Below, one piece after another: positions 50,770 through 59,966 of a stretch of DNA of 64,000 nucleotides. The first letter of the stretch is position 1; each line of letters opens with the position of its first letter. The translations under genes and the position numbers were made by a program. The DNA is taken from contig NZ_BAGM01000067.1 in assembly GCF_000308855.1 (NCBI RefSeq), positions 1-64,000 on the forward strand. Direction: 5' to 3'. Origin of the DNA: Nocardia veterana NBRC 100344 (GTDB lineage Bacteria; Actinomycetota; Actinomycetes; Mycobacteriales; Mycobacteriaceae). The notes under the pieces were generated by a model. The model saw nothing but the letters and a program-made list of their open reading frames with translations. It ran no database searches and was not told where the DNA came from.

Positions 50770-51240
50770 GTGAGCGAGAACAAAGACCCGGGTTACGGGG
50801 AGAGCGCGGCCGAAACGACTTCGGTATTCCGCGCTGACTTCCTCAACGAGGTCGACGCGTCGCGCTCCGGTGAGCAGACCGGCGAACAGCCGGTGCAAGG
50901 GGTCGAGGGTCTGCCCGCGGGCGCAGCCCTGCTGGTGGTCAAGCGTGGACCGAATGCCGGTTCGCGGTTCCTGTTGGATCAGCCCACCACCTCGGCGGGT
51001 CGGCACCCCGACAGCGACATCTTTCTCGACGATGTCACCGTGTCCCGTCGGCACGCGGAGTTCCGGCAGGACGAGGACACCTTCCAGGTGGTCGACGTGG
51101 GCAGCCTGAACGGCACCTACGTCAACCGGGAGCCGGTGGATTCCTCGGAGTTGCAGAACGGTGACGAGGTGCAGATCGGCAAGTTCCGGCTGGTCTTCCT
51201 GACCGGACCGCGGCCGCAGGTCAACGAGCCGAGCGCATAG
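50770..51240 (+). CDS. garA: FHA-domain regulator GarA (OdhI)
   Basis: A 156-residue protein that in mycobacteria and corynebacteria binds and inhibits 2-oxoglutarate decarboxylase/dehydrogenase and glutamate dehydrogenase. The N-terminal ETTSVF motif (residues 15-20) holds the two threonines phosphorylated by PknB/PknG-type kinases. The FHA domain has SAGRHPDSDIFLDDVTVSRR and SLNGTYVN. GTG 50770 with GAGGAGAGCAAGG upstream. Linkage with gcvH and gcvP joins glycine breakdown and nitrogen/carbon balance. Confidence 0.96.
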   Translation: MSENKDPGYGESAAETTSVFRADFLNEVDASRSGEQTGEQPVQGVEGLPAGAALLVVKRGPNAGSRFLLDQPTTSAGRHPDSDIFLDDVTVSRRHAEFRQDEDTFQVVDVGSLNGTYVNREPVDSSELQNGDEVQIGKFRLVFLTGPRPQVNEPSA

Positions 51241-51261
51241 CGGGCCGAGGCGGATCCACTG

Positions 51262-52068
51262 ATGACTGGCGCAGCGCAATGGACACGCGGAGGAATGTCG
51301 ATCGGCTCCGTGCTGGACCTGCTGCGTCCGGATTTTCCGGACATCACCATTTCCAAGATCCGCTTCCTCGAATCGGAGGGGCTGATCCGACCGGAGCGCA
51401 CGCCTTCGGGATATCGCAGATTCTCGGTCGCCGATGTCGAGCGGTTGAAGTTCGTGCTGACCGCGCAGCGGGATCAGTATCTGCCGCTGAAGGTGATCAA
51501 GGAGCAGCTCGAAGCGATCGACCGCGGCGCCGCGACCCTGGGTGTGCGTGAAGCACGCGCCCGGGCCGACGGCGCCGGTGGGGACGGCTCGGGGCGTGCG
51601 TCCGAGTCCGCCCGCACCCTGGGCACACCTGCCGCGCCGCGCCGGTTGGGCGTGGTACCCGGTGAGGTGTCTCCGGATGAGCTGCGGCTCGACCACGAAA
51701 TCCGCGTCACGCGTGCCGATCTGCTCGAGCAGGCCGGAATAGATGAGAAATTTCTCACCGAATTGATCCGCGCCGGGCTCATCACCCCCGGCGCGGCCGG
51801 GTTTTTCGACGCCGAGGCCGTGACCCTGGCTCGTACCGCGAAGGCGATGAGCGAATTCGGTTTGGAGGCACGGCATCTGCGGGCGTTCAAGCTGGCCGCG
51901 GACCGGGAGGCCGCCATGGTCGCCCAGATCGCGGCGCCGATCGCCAAGAGTCGCGATGCCGATGCCCGGGCCCGCGCCGAGGAGACGGTGCGCGAGTTGG
52001 CGGCGTTGTCGCTGACGTTGCATACCAGCTTGGTGAAGACGTCGGTGCGCGCGTCCCTCGGCGGCTGA
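51262..52068 (+). CDS. MerR-family regulator (Rv1828-like)
   Basis: A 268-residue regulator. The winged HTH is MSIGSVLDLLRPDFPDITIS, then KIRFLESEGLIRPERTPSGY and RRFSVADVERL. A disordered Gly/Ala linker (about 95-125) leads to a helical C-terminal domain with a second HTH-like part (ADLLEQAGIDEKFLTELIRA). ATG 51262 is 21 bp after garA. The order matches M. tuberculosis Rv1827-Rv1828. Confidence 0.92.
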   Translation: MTGAAQWTRGGMSIGSVLDLLRPDFPDITISKIRFLESEGLIRPERTPSGYRRFSVADVERLKFVLTAQRDQYLPLKVIKEQLEAIDRGAATLGVREARARADGAGGDGSGRASESARTLGTPAAPRRLGVVPGEVSPDELRLDHEIRVTRADLLEQAGIDEKFLTELIRAGLITPGAAGFFDAEAVTLARTAKAMSEFGLEARHLRAFKLAADREAAMVAQIAAPIAKSRDADARARAEETVRELAALSLTLHTSLVKTSVRASLGG

Positions 52069-52147
52069 ATTCTTCGCCTAGACTCGGTGATACGGCCTGC
52101 CCAGCAGGGCTCGTGCGGGCGGCCGGCGAGTATGGGAGGCCAGTGCG

Positions 52148-52621
52148 ATGAGTGAAATGCGTGTGATCGGCATCCGGGTCGAGCAGCCCCAGAACCAACC
52201 CGTGTTGCTGCTGCGTGAAGAGTCGGGCGACCGTTATCTGCCCATTTGGATCGGTCAGGCCGAGGCGACCGCCATCGTGCTCGAGCAGGAGGGGGTCACC
52301 CCGATCCGGCCCCTGACCCACGACCTGATCAAGATCCTGATCCACGATCTCGGCCACACCTTGAAGGAGGTCCGGATCGTGGATCTGCAAGAAGGAACCT
52401 TCTACGCCGATCTCGTCTTCGACAACGACGTGCGGATCTCCGCGCGGCCCTCGGATTCGGTTGCCATCGCATTGCGGGTCGGTTGCCCGATCTACGCGGA
52501 GGAGCCGGTGCTCGAGGAGGCCGGGCTGGTGATGCCGGACGAGCGCGAGGACGAGGTGGAGAAGTTCAAGGAGTTCCTGGAATCGGTGTCCCCGGACGAC
52601 TTCAAGGCCACCGACAGCTGA
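52148..52621 (+). CDS. Bifunctional nuclease family protein (Rv1829-like)
   Basis: A 157-residue protein of the PF02577 DNase/RNase family. Diagnostic parts are PVLLLREESGDRYLPIWIGQ, ATAIVLEQEG, RPLTHDLI and SARPSDSVAIALRVGCPIYA. The C-terminus is acidic. ATG 52148 is used. The biochemical role in actinobacteria is unproved. It sits between two MerR genes as in M. tuberculosis. Confidence 0.93.
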   Translation: MSEMRVIGIRVEQPQNQPVLLLREESGDRYLPIWIGQAEATAIVLEQEGVTPIRPLTHDLIKILIHDLGHTLKEVRIVDLQEGTFYADLVFDNDVRISARPSDSVAIALRVGCPIYAEEPVLEEAGLVMPDEREDEVEKFKEFLESVSPDDFKATDS

Positions 52622-52828
52622 GTCGCACGCGACGTCGGCCGGCCGGATCGTCGGCGACCGCGTGCGGCGGTGCGACGATCCCGGATTGTGCTCTATACCT
52701 CAGCTAGAGGGTGAGAAACACGCCGCACGCGGAGTTTGGCTCCATGCCCGTGCTGCCGAGACAATCGACGGAGTAGCCTCGACAGTTAGGCCGTTGTTCT
52801 TCTTCGGCGATGCAGTGAGGGAGTAGCA

Positions 52829-53419
52829 GTGGGAGACCGACCGCAGCAACCAGCACCCGATCCGCGGCCCACCGCGGTCGTGCAGCCTGGGCTGTTCCCT
52901 GACGACACGGTGCCCGACGAGTTGGTCGGTTACCGCGTTCCGAGTGCATGCCAGGTCGCCGGGATCACGTATCGGCAGCTCGACTACTGGGCCCGCACCG
53001 GGCTCGTCGTCCCCTCGATTCGCAGCGCCACCGGTTCCGGCAGTCAGCGCCTGTACTCGTTCAAGGACATCCTGGTCCTCAAGATCGTCAAGCGACTGCT
53101 CGATGCCGGGATCTCCCTGCAGAACATCCGCATCGCCGTCGACCACCTGCGCAGCCGCGGGGTCGAGGATCTGGCCGGGATCACCCTGTTCTCCGACGGC
53201 ACGACCGTCTACGAGTGCTCCTCGCCGGAAGAGGTCGTCGATTTACTGCAGGGCGGTCAGGGCGTCTTCGGCATCGCCGTCAGCGGGGCGATGCGGGAAC
53301 TGACCGGGGCGATCGCCAACTTCCCCGCCGAGCGTGCGGAAAGCCACGCCGCCAGCGAGCGGCCCGAGGACGAATTGGCCTACCGGCGCAAGGCGCGCGA
53401 GAACCGCAAGACCGGGTAG
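52829..53419 (+). CDS. MerR-family regulator (Rv1830-like)
   Basis: A 196-residue regulator. VGYRVPSACQVAGITYRQLD, then YWARTGLVVPSIR and RLYSFKDILVLKIVKRLLDA form the MerR HTH and wing. VYECSSPEEVVDLLQGGQGV and FGIAVSGAMREL are the C-terminal block typical of Rv1830 homologues. GTG 52829 follows GAGGGAG. It lies immediately before the glycine riboswitch and gcvP. Confidence 0.93.
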   Translation: MGDRPQQPAPDPRPTAVVQPGLFPDDTVPDELVGYRVPSACQVAGITYRQLDYWARTGLVVPSIRSATGSGSQRLYSFKDILVLKIVKRLLDAGISLQNIRIAVDHLRSRGVEDLAGITLFSDGTTVYECSSPEEVVDLLQGGQGVFGIAVSGAMRELTGAIANFPAERAESHAASERPEDELAYRRKARENRKTG

Positions 53420-53544
53420 GGCTCGGCGGGGCCGCGGCGCCGCCGACCCCGGGTCCGGTGGATGTGACGGAGCCGACTGGTCGTCGAACCGGGCCGGAAA
53501 CATATCGTTCATCCGGAGCCGCTTAAACTGTGGGTGCGTCGCCG

Positions 53545-53745
53545 CCGTGCGGGAGAGTTCCGGGTCCGTCCCGGGCGCCGAAGGAGCAGCACCTCCCCGT
53601 CAATCTCTCAGGCATCAGGGACCGTACGGAGTTCGACGCCTCTGGAAAGCGGTGTCCGCACACAATGCGGGCTACCCGCCCATGGGGAAAGGGTCGCATC
53701 GCGGACCCGAATCTCTCAGGCGCCACGACAGAGGGGGAGGGCCGA
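53545..53745 (+). promoter_or_regulatory. Tandem glycine riboswitch upstream of gcvP
   Basis: Two glycine-aptamer signatures occur in series. The first has GCCGAAGGAGCA (53577-53588) and CTCTCAGG (53605-53612). The second has CGCCCATGGGGAAA and CTCTCAGG (53713-53720), followed by a GACAGAGGGGGA closing helix. Spacing between the two is short, as in cooperative tandem glycine riboswitches. It ends 56 bp before the gcvP start and should switch gcvP on when glycine is abundant. Aptamer boundaries are estimated. Confidence 0.85.
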
Positions 53746-53800
53746 CAGTCGTCGACGTGGCAGTGCTGCCCGGTCGACTCGCCCGAGCCTTGGAGCTGCC

Positions 53801-56614
53801 GTGACCCGTAGTTTCGCCGACCGCCACATCGGACCCGACCCCACCGAGCTCGATCGGATGCTCGACGCCGTCGGCGTCGGCTCGATGGACGAACTGACGC
53901 GTCGCGCCGTACCCGCGACCATCCTCGACGCCGCCGACGACACCGGCCTGGACGCGCTGCCGCCCGCCGTGTCCGAACACGAGGCACTCACCGAACTCGC
54001 GGCCCTCGCGCACTCGAACACCGTGGCCACCTCCATGATCGGCCTCGGCTACTACGACACCCTGACGCCGCCGGTGCTGGTCCGCAATCTGCTGGAGAAC
54101 CCGGCCTGGTACACCGCCTACACGCCGTATCAACCCGAGATCAGCCAGGGGCGTCTCGAAGCCCTGCTCAACTTCCAGACCATGGTCGCGGATCTGACCG
54201 GGATGGAGGTCGCCAACGCCTCCATGCTGGACGAGGCGACCGCCGCGGCGGAGGCGATGACGCTGCTGCAGCGGGCCAATCGGAAGAGCACCTCGCAGCG
54301 ACTGCTGATCGATGCCGACCTCTTCCCGCAGACCCGAACCGTCCTGGCCACCCGCGTCGAACCGCTGGGCATCACCCTGGTCGAGGCCGATCTGAGCACG
54401 GGTGAGCTGCCCGACGGCGACTTCTTCGGTGTCGTGCTCCAGACCCCGGGAGCCTCCGGCCGGATCCTGGAGCCGACGGGGTTGATCGCCGCCGCCCACG
54501 ACCGCGGCGCGCTGGTCGCGGTGGGCGCCGATCTGCTGGCGCTGACGCTGATCACACCGCCCGGCGAGCAGGGAGCCGACGTCTGTTTCGGTACCACGCA
54601 GCGTTTCGGTGTCCCGCTCGGCTTCGGCGGACCGCATGCCGGCTATCTCGCGGTCCGCACCGCGCATGCCCGGCAGCTGCCCGGCCGGCTGGTGGGCGTC
54701 TCGGTGGACGCCGACGGAAATCGGGCCTATCGGCTCGCCCTGCAGACGCGCGAACAGCACATCCGGCGGGAGAAGGCGACCTCCAACATCTGCACCGCGC
54801 AGGTTCTGCTCGCCATCGTCGCCGCCATGTATGCCTCCTACCACGGCGCGGACGGATTGCGCGCGATCGCGCGGCGCGTCCATCGCCACGCCGAACGGCT
54901 GGCCGCCGGACTCGGTGACGCTGTCGTGCACGAGCGCTTCTTCGATACCGTCCTGGTCGCGGTGCCCGGCGGCGCCGAAGCGGTGGTCGGCAAGGCCAAG
55001 GGGCGCGGCATCAATCTGCGCCTGGTCGATGCCGATCACGTGGCGGTGGCCTGTGACGAGGCGACCACCGACGCGCAGGTCGCGGTCGTGCTGGAGTGCT
55101 TCGGCGCCGACGCCGCACCGGAGGTGAGCGAGCGGCCGTCGATCGAGACCCGGACCTCGTCCTATCTGACCCATCCGGCCTTCACCCGCTACCGCACCGA
55201 AACCGCGATGCTGCGGTACCTGCGGCAGCTGTCGGACAAGGATATCGCCTTGGACCGCAGCATGATTCCGCTCGGCTCCTGCACCATGAAGCTCAACGCC
55301 ACCGCCGAGATGGAACCCATCACCTGGCCCGGCTTCGCCCGGCTGCATCCCTACGCGCCGGTGGAGGATGTGCCCGGCATGCTGCGGGTGATCGAGGATC
55401 TGGAGAACTGGTTGGCGGCCGTCACCGGATACGACCGGGTGAGCCTGCAGCCGAACGCCGGCAGCCAGGGCGAATACGCCGGCCTGCTGGCGATCCGCCG
55501 CTACCATCTGGATCGCGGCGACACCCACCGTGACACCTGCCTGATCCCGTCGAGCGCGCACGGCACCAACGCGGCCTCCGCGGCGATGGCGGGCCTGCGG
55601 GTGGAGGTCGTGAAGTGCCGCGACAACGGTGACGTCGACCTGGACGACCTGCGGGCGAAGATCGCCGATCACGCCGACCGGCTGGCCTGCATCATGATCA
55701 CCTACCCGTCCACCCACGGGGTGTACGAGCACGAGGTGGCCGAACTGTGCGCGTTGGTCCACGACGCCGGTGGTCAGGTGTACGTCGACGGCGCCAACCT
55801 GAATGCCCTGGTGGGACTTGCCCGGCCGGGGCGGTTCGGCGGCGACGTCTCGCATCTGAACCTGCACAAGACGTTCTGCATCCCGCACGGCGGCGGCGGT
55901 CCCGGCGTGGGACCGGTGGCGGTGCGCGAGCATCTGGCGCCGTATCTGCCGGGTGATCCGCTGCAGCGGGATTCACACGCGGTGTCGGCGGCGCGCTACG
56001 GTTCGGCGTCGATTCTGCCGATCACCTGGGCCTACATCCGGATGATGGGCGCCGACGGGCTGCGGCGGGCGACGACGACCGCCATCGCCTCCGCCAATTA
56101 CCTTGCGCGGCGGTTGAATCCGCATTTCCCGGTGCTGTACACCGGAGACAACGGCATGGTGGCGCACGAGTGCATTCTGGATCTGCGCGAGATCACCAAG
56201 CGGACCGGCGTCACGGTCGACGATGTGGCCAAACGCTTGGCGGACTACGGATTCCACGCTCCGACGATGAGTTTCCCGGTCGCCGGCACGCTGATGGTCG
56301 AGCCCACCGAGAGTGAAAACCTCGACGAACTGGATGCTTTCGCCGATGCGATGATCGCGATCAAGGGCGAGATCGACGAGGTGGCCGCCGGTACCTGGCC
56401 GGTGGAGCAGAGCCCGCTGCGCGGCGCGCCGCACACCGCCGCCGCGCTGGTGGGTGAATGGACCTACCCGTACAGCCGGGAAACCGCGGTGTACCCGATG
56501 GGTCTGCATTCGGCTCGGGCGAAGGTGTGGCCCGCCGTACGGCGGATCGACGGCGCCTTCGGCGACCGCAACCTGGTCTGCTCCTGCCCGCCCCTGGACG
56601 CCTACACCGACTGA
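53801..56614 (+). CDS. gcvP: Glycine dehydrogenase (decarboxylating), P protein
   Basis: A 937-residue PLP enzyme decarboxylating glycine and passing the aminomethyl group to Gcv[19 protein letters not shown] begins the N-terminal half; [20 protein letters not shown] follows. The PLP lysine is K690 in [29 protein letters not shown] [15 protein letters not shown] is also present. GTG 53801 with GGAG upstream is chosen; the frame opens at 53534 but that part is the riboswitch. Full-length single-chain type. Confidence 0.96.
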   Translation: MTRSFADRHIGPDPTELDRMLDAVGVGSMDELTRRAVPATILDAADDTGLDALPPAVSEHEALTELAALAHSNTVATSMIGLGYYDTLTPPVLVRNLLENPAWYTAYTPYQPEISQGRLEALLNFQTMVADLTGMEVANASMLDEATAAAEAMTLLQRANRKSTSQRLLIDADLFPQTRTVLATRVEPLGITLVEADLSTGELPDGDFFGVVLQTPGASGRILEPTGLIAAAHDRGALVAVGADLLALTLITPPGEQGADVCFGTTQRFGVPLGFGGPHAGYLAVRTAHARQLPGRLVGVSVDADGNRAYRLALQTREQHIRREKATSNICTAQVLLAIVAAMYASYHGADGLRAIARRVHRHAERLAAGLGDAVVHERFFDTVLVAVPGGAEAVVGKAKGRGINLRLVDADHVAVACDEATTDAQVAVVLECFGADAAPEVSERPSIETRTSSYLTHPAFTRYRTETAMLRYLRQLSDKDIALDRSMIPLGSCTMKLNATAEMEPITWPGFARLHPYAPVEDVPGMLRVIEDLENWLAAVTGYDRVSLQPNAGSQGEYAGLLAIRRYHLDRGDTHRDTCLIPSSAHGTNAASAAMAGLRVEVVKCRDNGDVDLDDLRAKIADHADRLACIMITYPSTHGVYEHEVAELCALVHDAGGQVYVDGANLNALVGLARPGRFGGDVSHLNLHKTFCIPHGGGGPGVGPVAVREHLAPYLPGDPLQRDSHAVSAARYGSASILPITWAYIRMMGADGLRRATTTAIASANYLARRLNPHFPVLYTGDNGMVAHECILDLREITKRTGVTVDDVAKRLADYGFHAPTMSFPVAGTLMVEPTESENLDELDAFADAMIAIKGEIDEVAAGTWPVEQSPLRGAPHTAAALVGEWTYPYSRETAVYPMGLHSARAKVWPAVRRIDGAFGDRNLVCSCPPLDAYTD

Positions 56615-56712
56615 CCGGAAAGTGAGCGCCCGGGCAGGTTCACTCCGAAGGGTGAGCGCCCGGGCGATGCGGCCCGAACCCTTGTGCCGCAACCGGATTC
56701 CGCTCGCGTGTC

Positions 56713-58386
56713 CTATGTGGTGGTCAGCGCGTGGTTGACGGCGGTGCCGAAGGACATGTCGTCGGAGGTGGCGACCTTGGTGTAGGTGCCCCCGGTCTTC
56801 TGTGCGAGGTTCTGCAGGGTCGGGGCGCCCTGGCCGCCCACCACGATGACGTCGACGCGTACCGGGTGGGCGGCGTCGGTCGCCCCGGTGATATCGGCGA
56901 GGAGTTGATCGCCCGTCACCGACGAGCTGTCGTTGGGGCCGCCGGTGATCAGCAGGACCGAGTTCGTCTTACCGGTGGCGTAGTTCTCGACCGCACTGCG
57001 GTAGGCGGCCTCCAGCGCCGGATAGGTGCGGTCGGTGCTGGAGCCCGCGAGCGCCACATTGCCCAGGGCCGTGGACAATTCGCGGCGGTGCTGCGGGCTC
57101 AGCGGCGCGGTGCGCGCGATCATCCGATACGGATTGCCGTCGGCGAGCTGGTTGGCGTAGATCCAGGCGCCCGCGCCGAAGTCGGGCGGCATGGTGTCCA
57201 GTGTCGACTGCACCGCGGCCAGCGTGTTGTTCAGCCGCGACATCGACCCGTCGGTGCTCGCCATCGACGCCGAGGTATCGATCAGGATGGTCGATTGCAC
57301 GCCCAGGACCGGGTTGGCCAGGACGGACTGCACCTGGTCGAGTACCGATTTCGCCGGGGGCGCAACGGGTGTCGCGGCCGGGGCTTCGAAGCCGTTGTCG
57401 GTGAACAACTTCTGCTGCGCGGGGGCGCGGAGGTAATCGGCGAACAGCCCCGCGACGAGGTTCTGGGTCTTGTCGACCCAGCTGCCGGTGAGCAGCGCGG
57501 CCGGATAATCGTCGACCGGCGCGGCACCGGTGGGCCGGAGCTGGGCCAGGTGCGGGTAGGCCTTGGCTTGCTGCTCGGTAACTGCCACGGCATGGATGGG
57601 GCCGTCAGCGGTCTGCCCGCGCTGCGCGACAGCGGCCAGCGCCGCGGCGGTGTCGGCGGCTTCCGGCGCTTCGGCGGCCAATCCGGAGATGGCGGCGACG
57701 ACCTGACCGGAGCGGGCGCTGTCCTCGGTCAGCGGGTCGGAGCCGGAGACGGCCGAGCCGACCGCCACCGCCGCGGCCAGGGAGGTATCCCCGGGCGGTA
57801 GCGCCATGCGCAGCCCGTTCCAGCTGCCGAGCCCCAGGTCGGCGAGCGATCCGCGCTGCAGGCGGGGAAGATCGGACCAGCTGGGTTTCGCCTTGTCCAA
57901 GGCCTGGCCGAGTTGTTCGGGGACCGCCACCACGATCGGACTCGACGCGACCGAGGCCGGTGTGCCTTGGACGAGCCCCGGTACGCGCATGCGCTCCACC
58001 GCCCGCGAGGAACTCGGAATCCACAATCCCGGCTGCGGACCGAGCTTGGCATCCCAGTTCGGGGCGGTGAGCGCGGCCACCATCGCGGCCGTCGGCTGCA
58101 CGGTCACCGCGACCTTGGCACAGTGATCGCGGACCTGCGGCACGGTGGCGTTGTAGCGATCCGCGGCGGCGCGCACCGGCCCGGCGATCTCCGGATCGAC
58201 GGTGACGGCCAGGGTGACCGGGCCCTCGATGCACTGGCCTGCCGCAGTGCGGTTCTCCGACGCCGAGCGATTGCCCAGCCAGATCCACAGACCGACGGCC
58301 GCGACCAGCAGCACGACTGCCACCACGGTAATAACCAAACCTTTGCTGACGCCCCGTGATCCGCCCGCGCTGCGATGTGTGCCCAC
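56713..58386 (-). CDS. Membrane-anchored VWA/substrate-binding-like protein
   Basis: A 557-residue protein. An N-terminal anchor helix (GLVITVVAVVLLVAAVGLWI) is followed by an extracellular solute-binding-like region (ITLAVTVDPEIAGPVR-type, LGPQPGLWIPSSSRAV). The C-terminal VWA domain has the metal site DTSASMASTDGSMS with later LLITGGPND. Such two-part proteins are common in mycolic-acid actinobacteria but of unknown role. GTG 58386 is favoured because VGTHRSAGGSRG resembles usual starts; ATG 58407 is possible. Confidence 0.82.
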   Translation of the reverse strand: MGTHRSAGGSRGVSKGLVITVVAVVLLVAAVGLWIWLGNRSASENRTAAGQCIEGPVTLAVTVDPEIAGPVRAAADRYNATVPQVRDHCAKVAVTVQPTAAMVAALTAPNWDAKLGPQPGLWIPSSSRAVERMRVPGLVQGTPASVASSPIVVAVPEQLGQALDKAKPSWSDLPRLQRGSLADLGLGSWNGLRMALPPGDTSLAAAVAVGSAVSGSDPLTEDSARSGQVVAAISGLAAEAPEAADTAAALAAVAQRGQTADGPIHAVAVTEQQAKAYPHLAQLRPTGAAPVDDYPAALLTGSWVDKTQNLVAGLFADYLRAPAQQKLFTDNGFEAPAATPVAPPAKSVLDQVQSVLANPVLGVQSTILIDTSASMASTDGSMSRLNNTLAAVQSTLDTMPPDFGAGAWIYANQLADGNPYRMIARTAPLSPQHRRELSTALGNVALAGSSTDRTYPALEAAYRSAVENYATGKTNSVLLITGGPNDSSSVTGDQLLADITGATDAAHPVRVDVIVVGGQGAPTLQNLAQKTGGTYTKVATSDDMSFGTAVNHALTTT

Positions 58387-58512
58387 GATTTTCCAGTGTA
58401 TGGTCACCCGAAAACCGGCGCTCGACCAGGACCTACCGCGACCGGGAGCGGTGGCCCGATCACCGAACCGGTGTGCCCGCGGGTGGTCCCGCCGGCACGC
58501 CGGTTCGGTGTG

Positions 58513-58767
58513 TCAGTCGCGGATCAGCTTGCCGCGATCGAATTCGTGACCGCCCCACACACCGGACTGGCCGGTGGCGGCCGCGAATTCCGCGCACTGG
58601 CGGCGAATCGGGCAGCCGCCGCAGATCCCGCGTGCGTAATCGAAGTCCTGCGACGGGTACGGGAACCACGCATCGTGGTTCGGATCGCCCTTGCAGGCGG
58701 CCTGTTCCCAGCTCTGCGTATCCGAGACCGGGAGCAGATCCACCAGGGTGAGTGCTGTCGTTGTCAT
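58513..58767 (-). CDS. WhiB-family iron-sulfur transcription factor
   Basis: An 84-residue protein with the WhiB arrangement: Cys25 in QAACKGDPNHDAWF, then GICGGCPIRRQCAEFA supplying three more cysteines that ligate a 4Fe-4S cluster, and the GVWGG turn. The C-terminal FDRGKLIRD is the basic part. ATG 58767 follows an AAGGAGGGG ribosome site. Which WhiB subclass it is cannot be fixed from sequence alone. It may share regulation with the HNH gene 34 bp upstream. Confidence 0.94.
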   Translation of the reverse strand: MTTTALTLVDLLPVSDTQSWEQAACKGDPNHDAWFPYPSQDFDYARGICGGCPIRRQCAEFAAATGQSGVWGGHEFDRGKLIRD

Positions 58768-58801
58768 TTCGGACCCCTCCTTTCTCGGGAGATATAGGTG
58801 T

Positions 58802-59353
58802 TCACTGTGTGGTGTCGGCGGCGGCGAGGTGCTTCCAGATCTGCCGTTGCCGCCGTTGCAGATCGGTGGGCGCCTTGGGTTCCCAGAGCAGCCGCATCCC
58901 GGCCTCGTCCGGGGTGCGGTCGGCCTTGCGGGTGTTGCACGGTCCGCACGCCGCGATCAGGTTGTTCCAGGTGTTGGGGCCCCCTCGGCTGCGCGGTCGA
59001 ATGTGGTCGACGGTTCCCGCCCAGCCGGCGCAGTAGCCGCACCGGTGGTTGTCGCGCCGCAAGACGCCCGCCAGGGTGGCCCGGCTCTCGTCGTGCACGA
59101 GCACGCGGTGCTCGAGGTAGACGTAGTGCAGCAACCGAATCGTCTGCGGCAGTGCGATTTCCAGATGCTTGGAGCGAATCGGAAACCGCGGCCGGCGCTC
59201 GGCCACCGTCTCGGCGGCCCCGCTGATCACGAGCACCACCGCACGATCGGCGCCGATATCGGTCAGCGCCTCGTAGGAGGCGTTGAGGACCAGCACCGGG
59301 GTGTGTATCCAGTTGTCGGGAGTGAGCTGTCTTTCGGCACGACGGAACGGCAT
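58802..59353 (-). CDS. HNH endonuclease family protein
   Basis: A 183-residue protein. Residues about 105-145 form the HNH site with zinc pairs: CGYCAGWAGTVDHIRPRSRG, then GPNTWNNLIAACGPCNTRKA. The N-terminal LVLNASYEALTDIGADRAVV is typical of a widespread actinobacterial group of chromosomal HNH proteins with unknown role. ATG 59353 is used. It is not near restriction or phage genes. Confidence 0.92.
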   Translation of the reverse strand: MPFRRAERQLTPDNWIHTPVLVLNASYEALTDIGADRAVVLVISGAAETVAERRPRFPIRSKHLEIALPQTIRLLHYVYLEHRVLVHDESRATLAGVLRRDNHRCGYCAGWAGTVDHIRPRSRGGPNTWNNLIAACGPCNTRKADRTPDEAGMRLLWEPKAPTDLQRRQRQIWKHLAAADTTQ

Positions 59354-59404
59354 GGGGCCACCATGTTTCGGAGAGAGCGAACGAGAAGAGAGTGGAGCGG
59401 CCGA

Positions 59405-59536
59405 TCAGGCCTGCAGAGCGAGGCGGCCGGTTTCCCGGTCGGATCGCCGCAGACGCTGGTGCGACAACTCGATGCCGGACGAAAGTCGCTGTCGGACAGG
59501 ACTGTTCATCTCGTCGCGCATATTCTTCGGATACAT
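59405..59536 (-). CDS. Small basic peptide, 43 aa
   Basis: ATG 59536 has a very strong GGAAGGAGGAGG ribosome site six bases upstream. The 43-residue product (MYPKNMRDEMNSPVRQRLSS, ending RETGRLALQA) is hydrophilic, basic and helical with no recognised family. It ends 51 bp before the HNH gene on the same strand, so it may be co-transcribed. Confidence 0.55.
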   Translation of the reverse strand: MYPKNMRDEMNSPVRQRLSSGIELSHQRLRRSDRETGRLALQA

Positions 59537-59966
59537 CGGCCACCTCCTCCTTCCCGGAACTCGTCGGACGGCGCCGCACGGGTGGCGGTGCCGGTTGATC
59601 ATCGTTGTCATGGTGACACAGCGTTACCGCCGTTGTCGGGTCATTTTTCACGCGATCGCCGGGGTGAGCGGCCGGTGATCCCCCCACGTCGAGTTCTACA
59701 ACGTGGTGTCCGGGAGGTTTGTTCCGATACGGCCGGAACCGGAGTGTGACGGCCGATACGCCGCGCGGCCGAGGAGCCGTCGGGTGTCGGTTCTCCGCTC
59801 GACCGGGTCAGCGGGATCGACGATTCTCCCCAGTGCTGGGCAACAATGAGCCACCGGCGCATTTATGCTGTGGCATAACGGAACTCTGAGCTGAGGTGGT
59901 GTCTCGGGGGCGGCGTACACCGCGGCCGCCGGTCCGGTGTTTCCACTTGTCGATGGTGAGGGTTGT
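59537..59966. other. 430-bp intergenic region before lipase gene
   Basis: No gene is supported. A short inverted repeat CCACGT/ACGTGG (59684-59689, 59701-59706) is present. Promoters for the divergent small peptide gene and the lipase gene must be here, but hexamers are not clear. Confidence 0.4.

Noticed and set aside
49864..52023. 719-codon minus-strand open frame
   Set aside because: Shadow crossing gcvH, garA and the MerR gene, each of which has strong family motifs on the plus strand.
53672..55933. 753-codon minus-strand open frame
   Set aside because: Antisense shadow of gcvP and the riboswitch, with His/Arg/Gly-rich non-protein-like composition.
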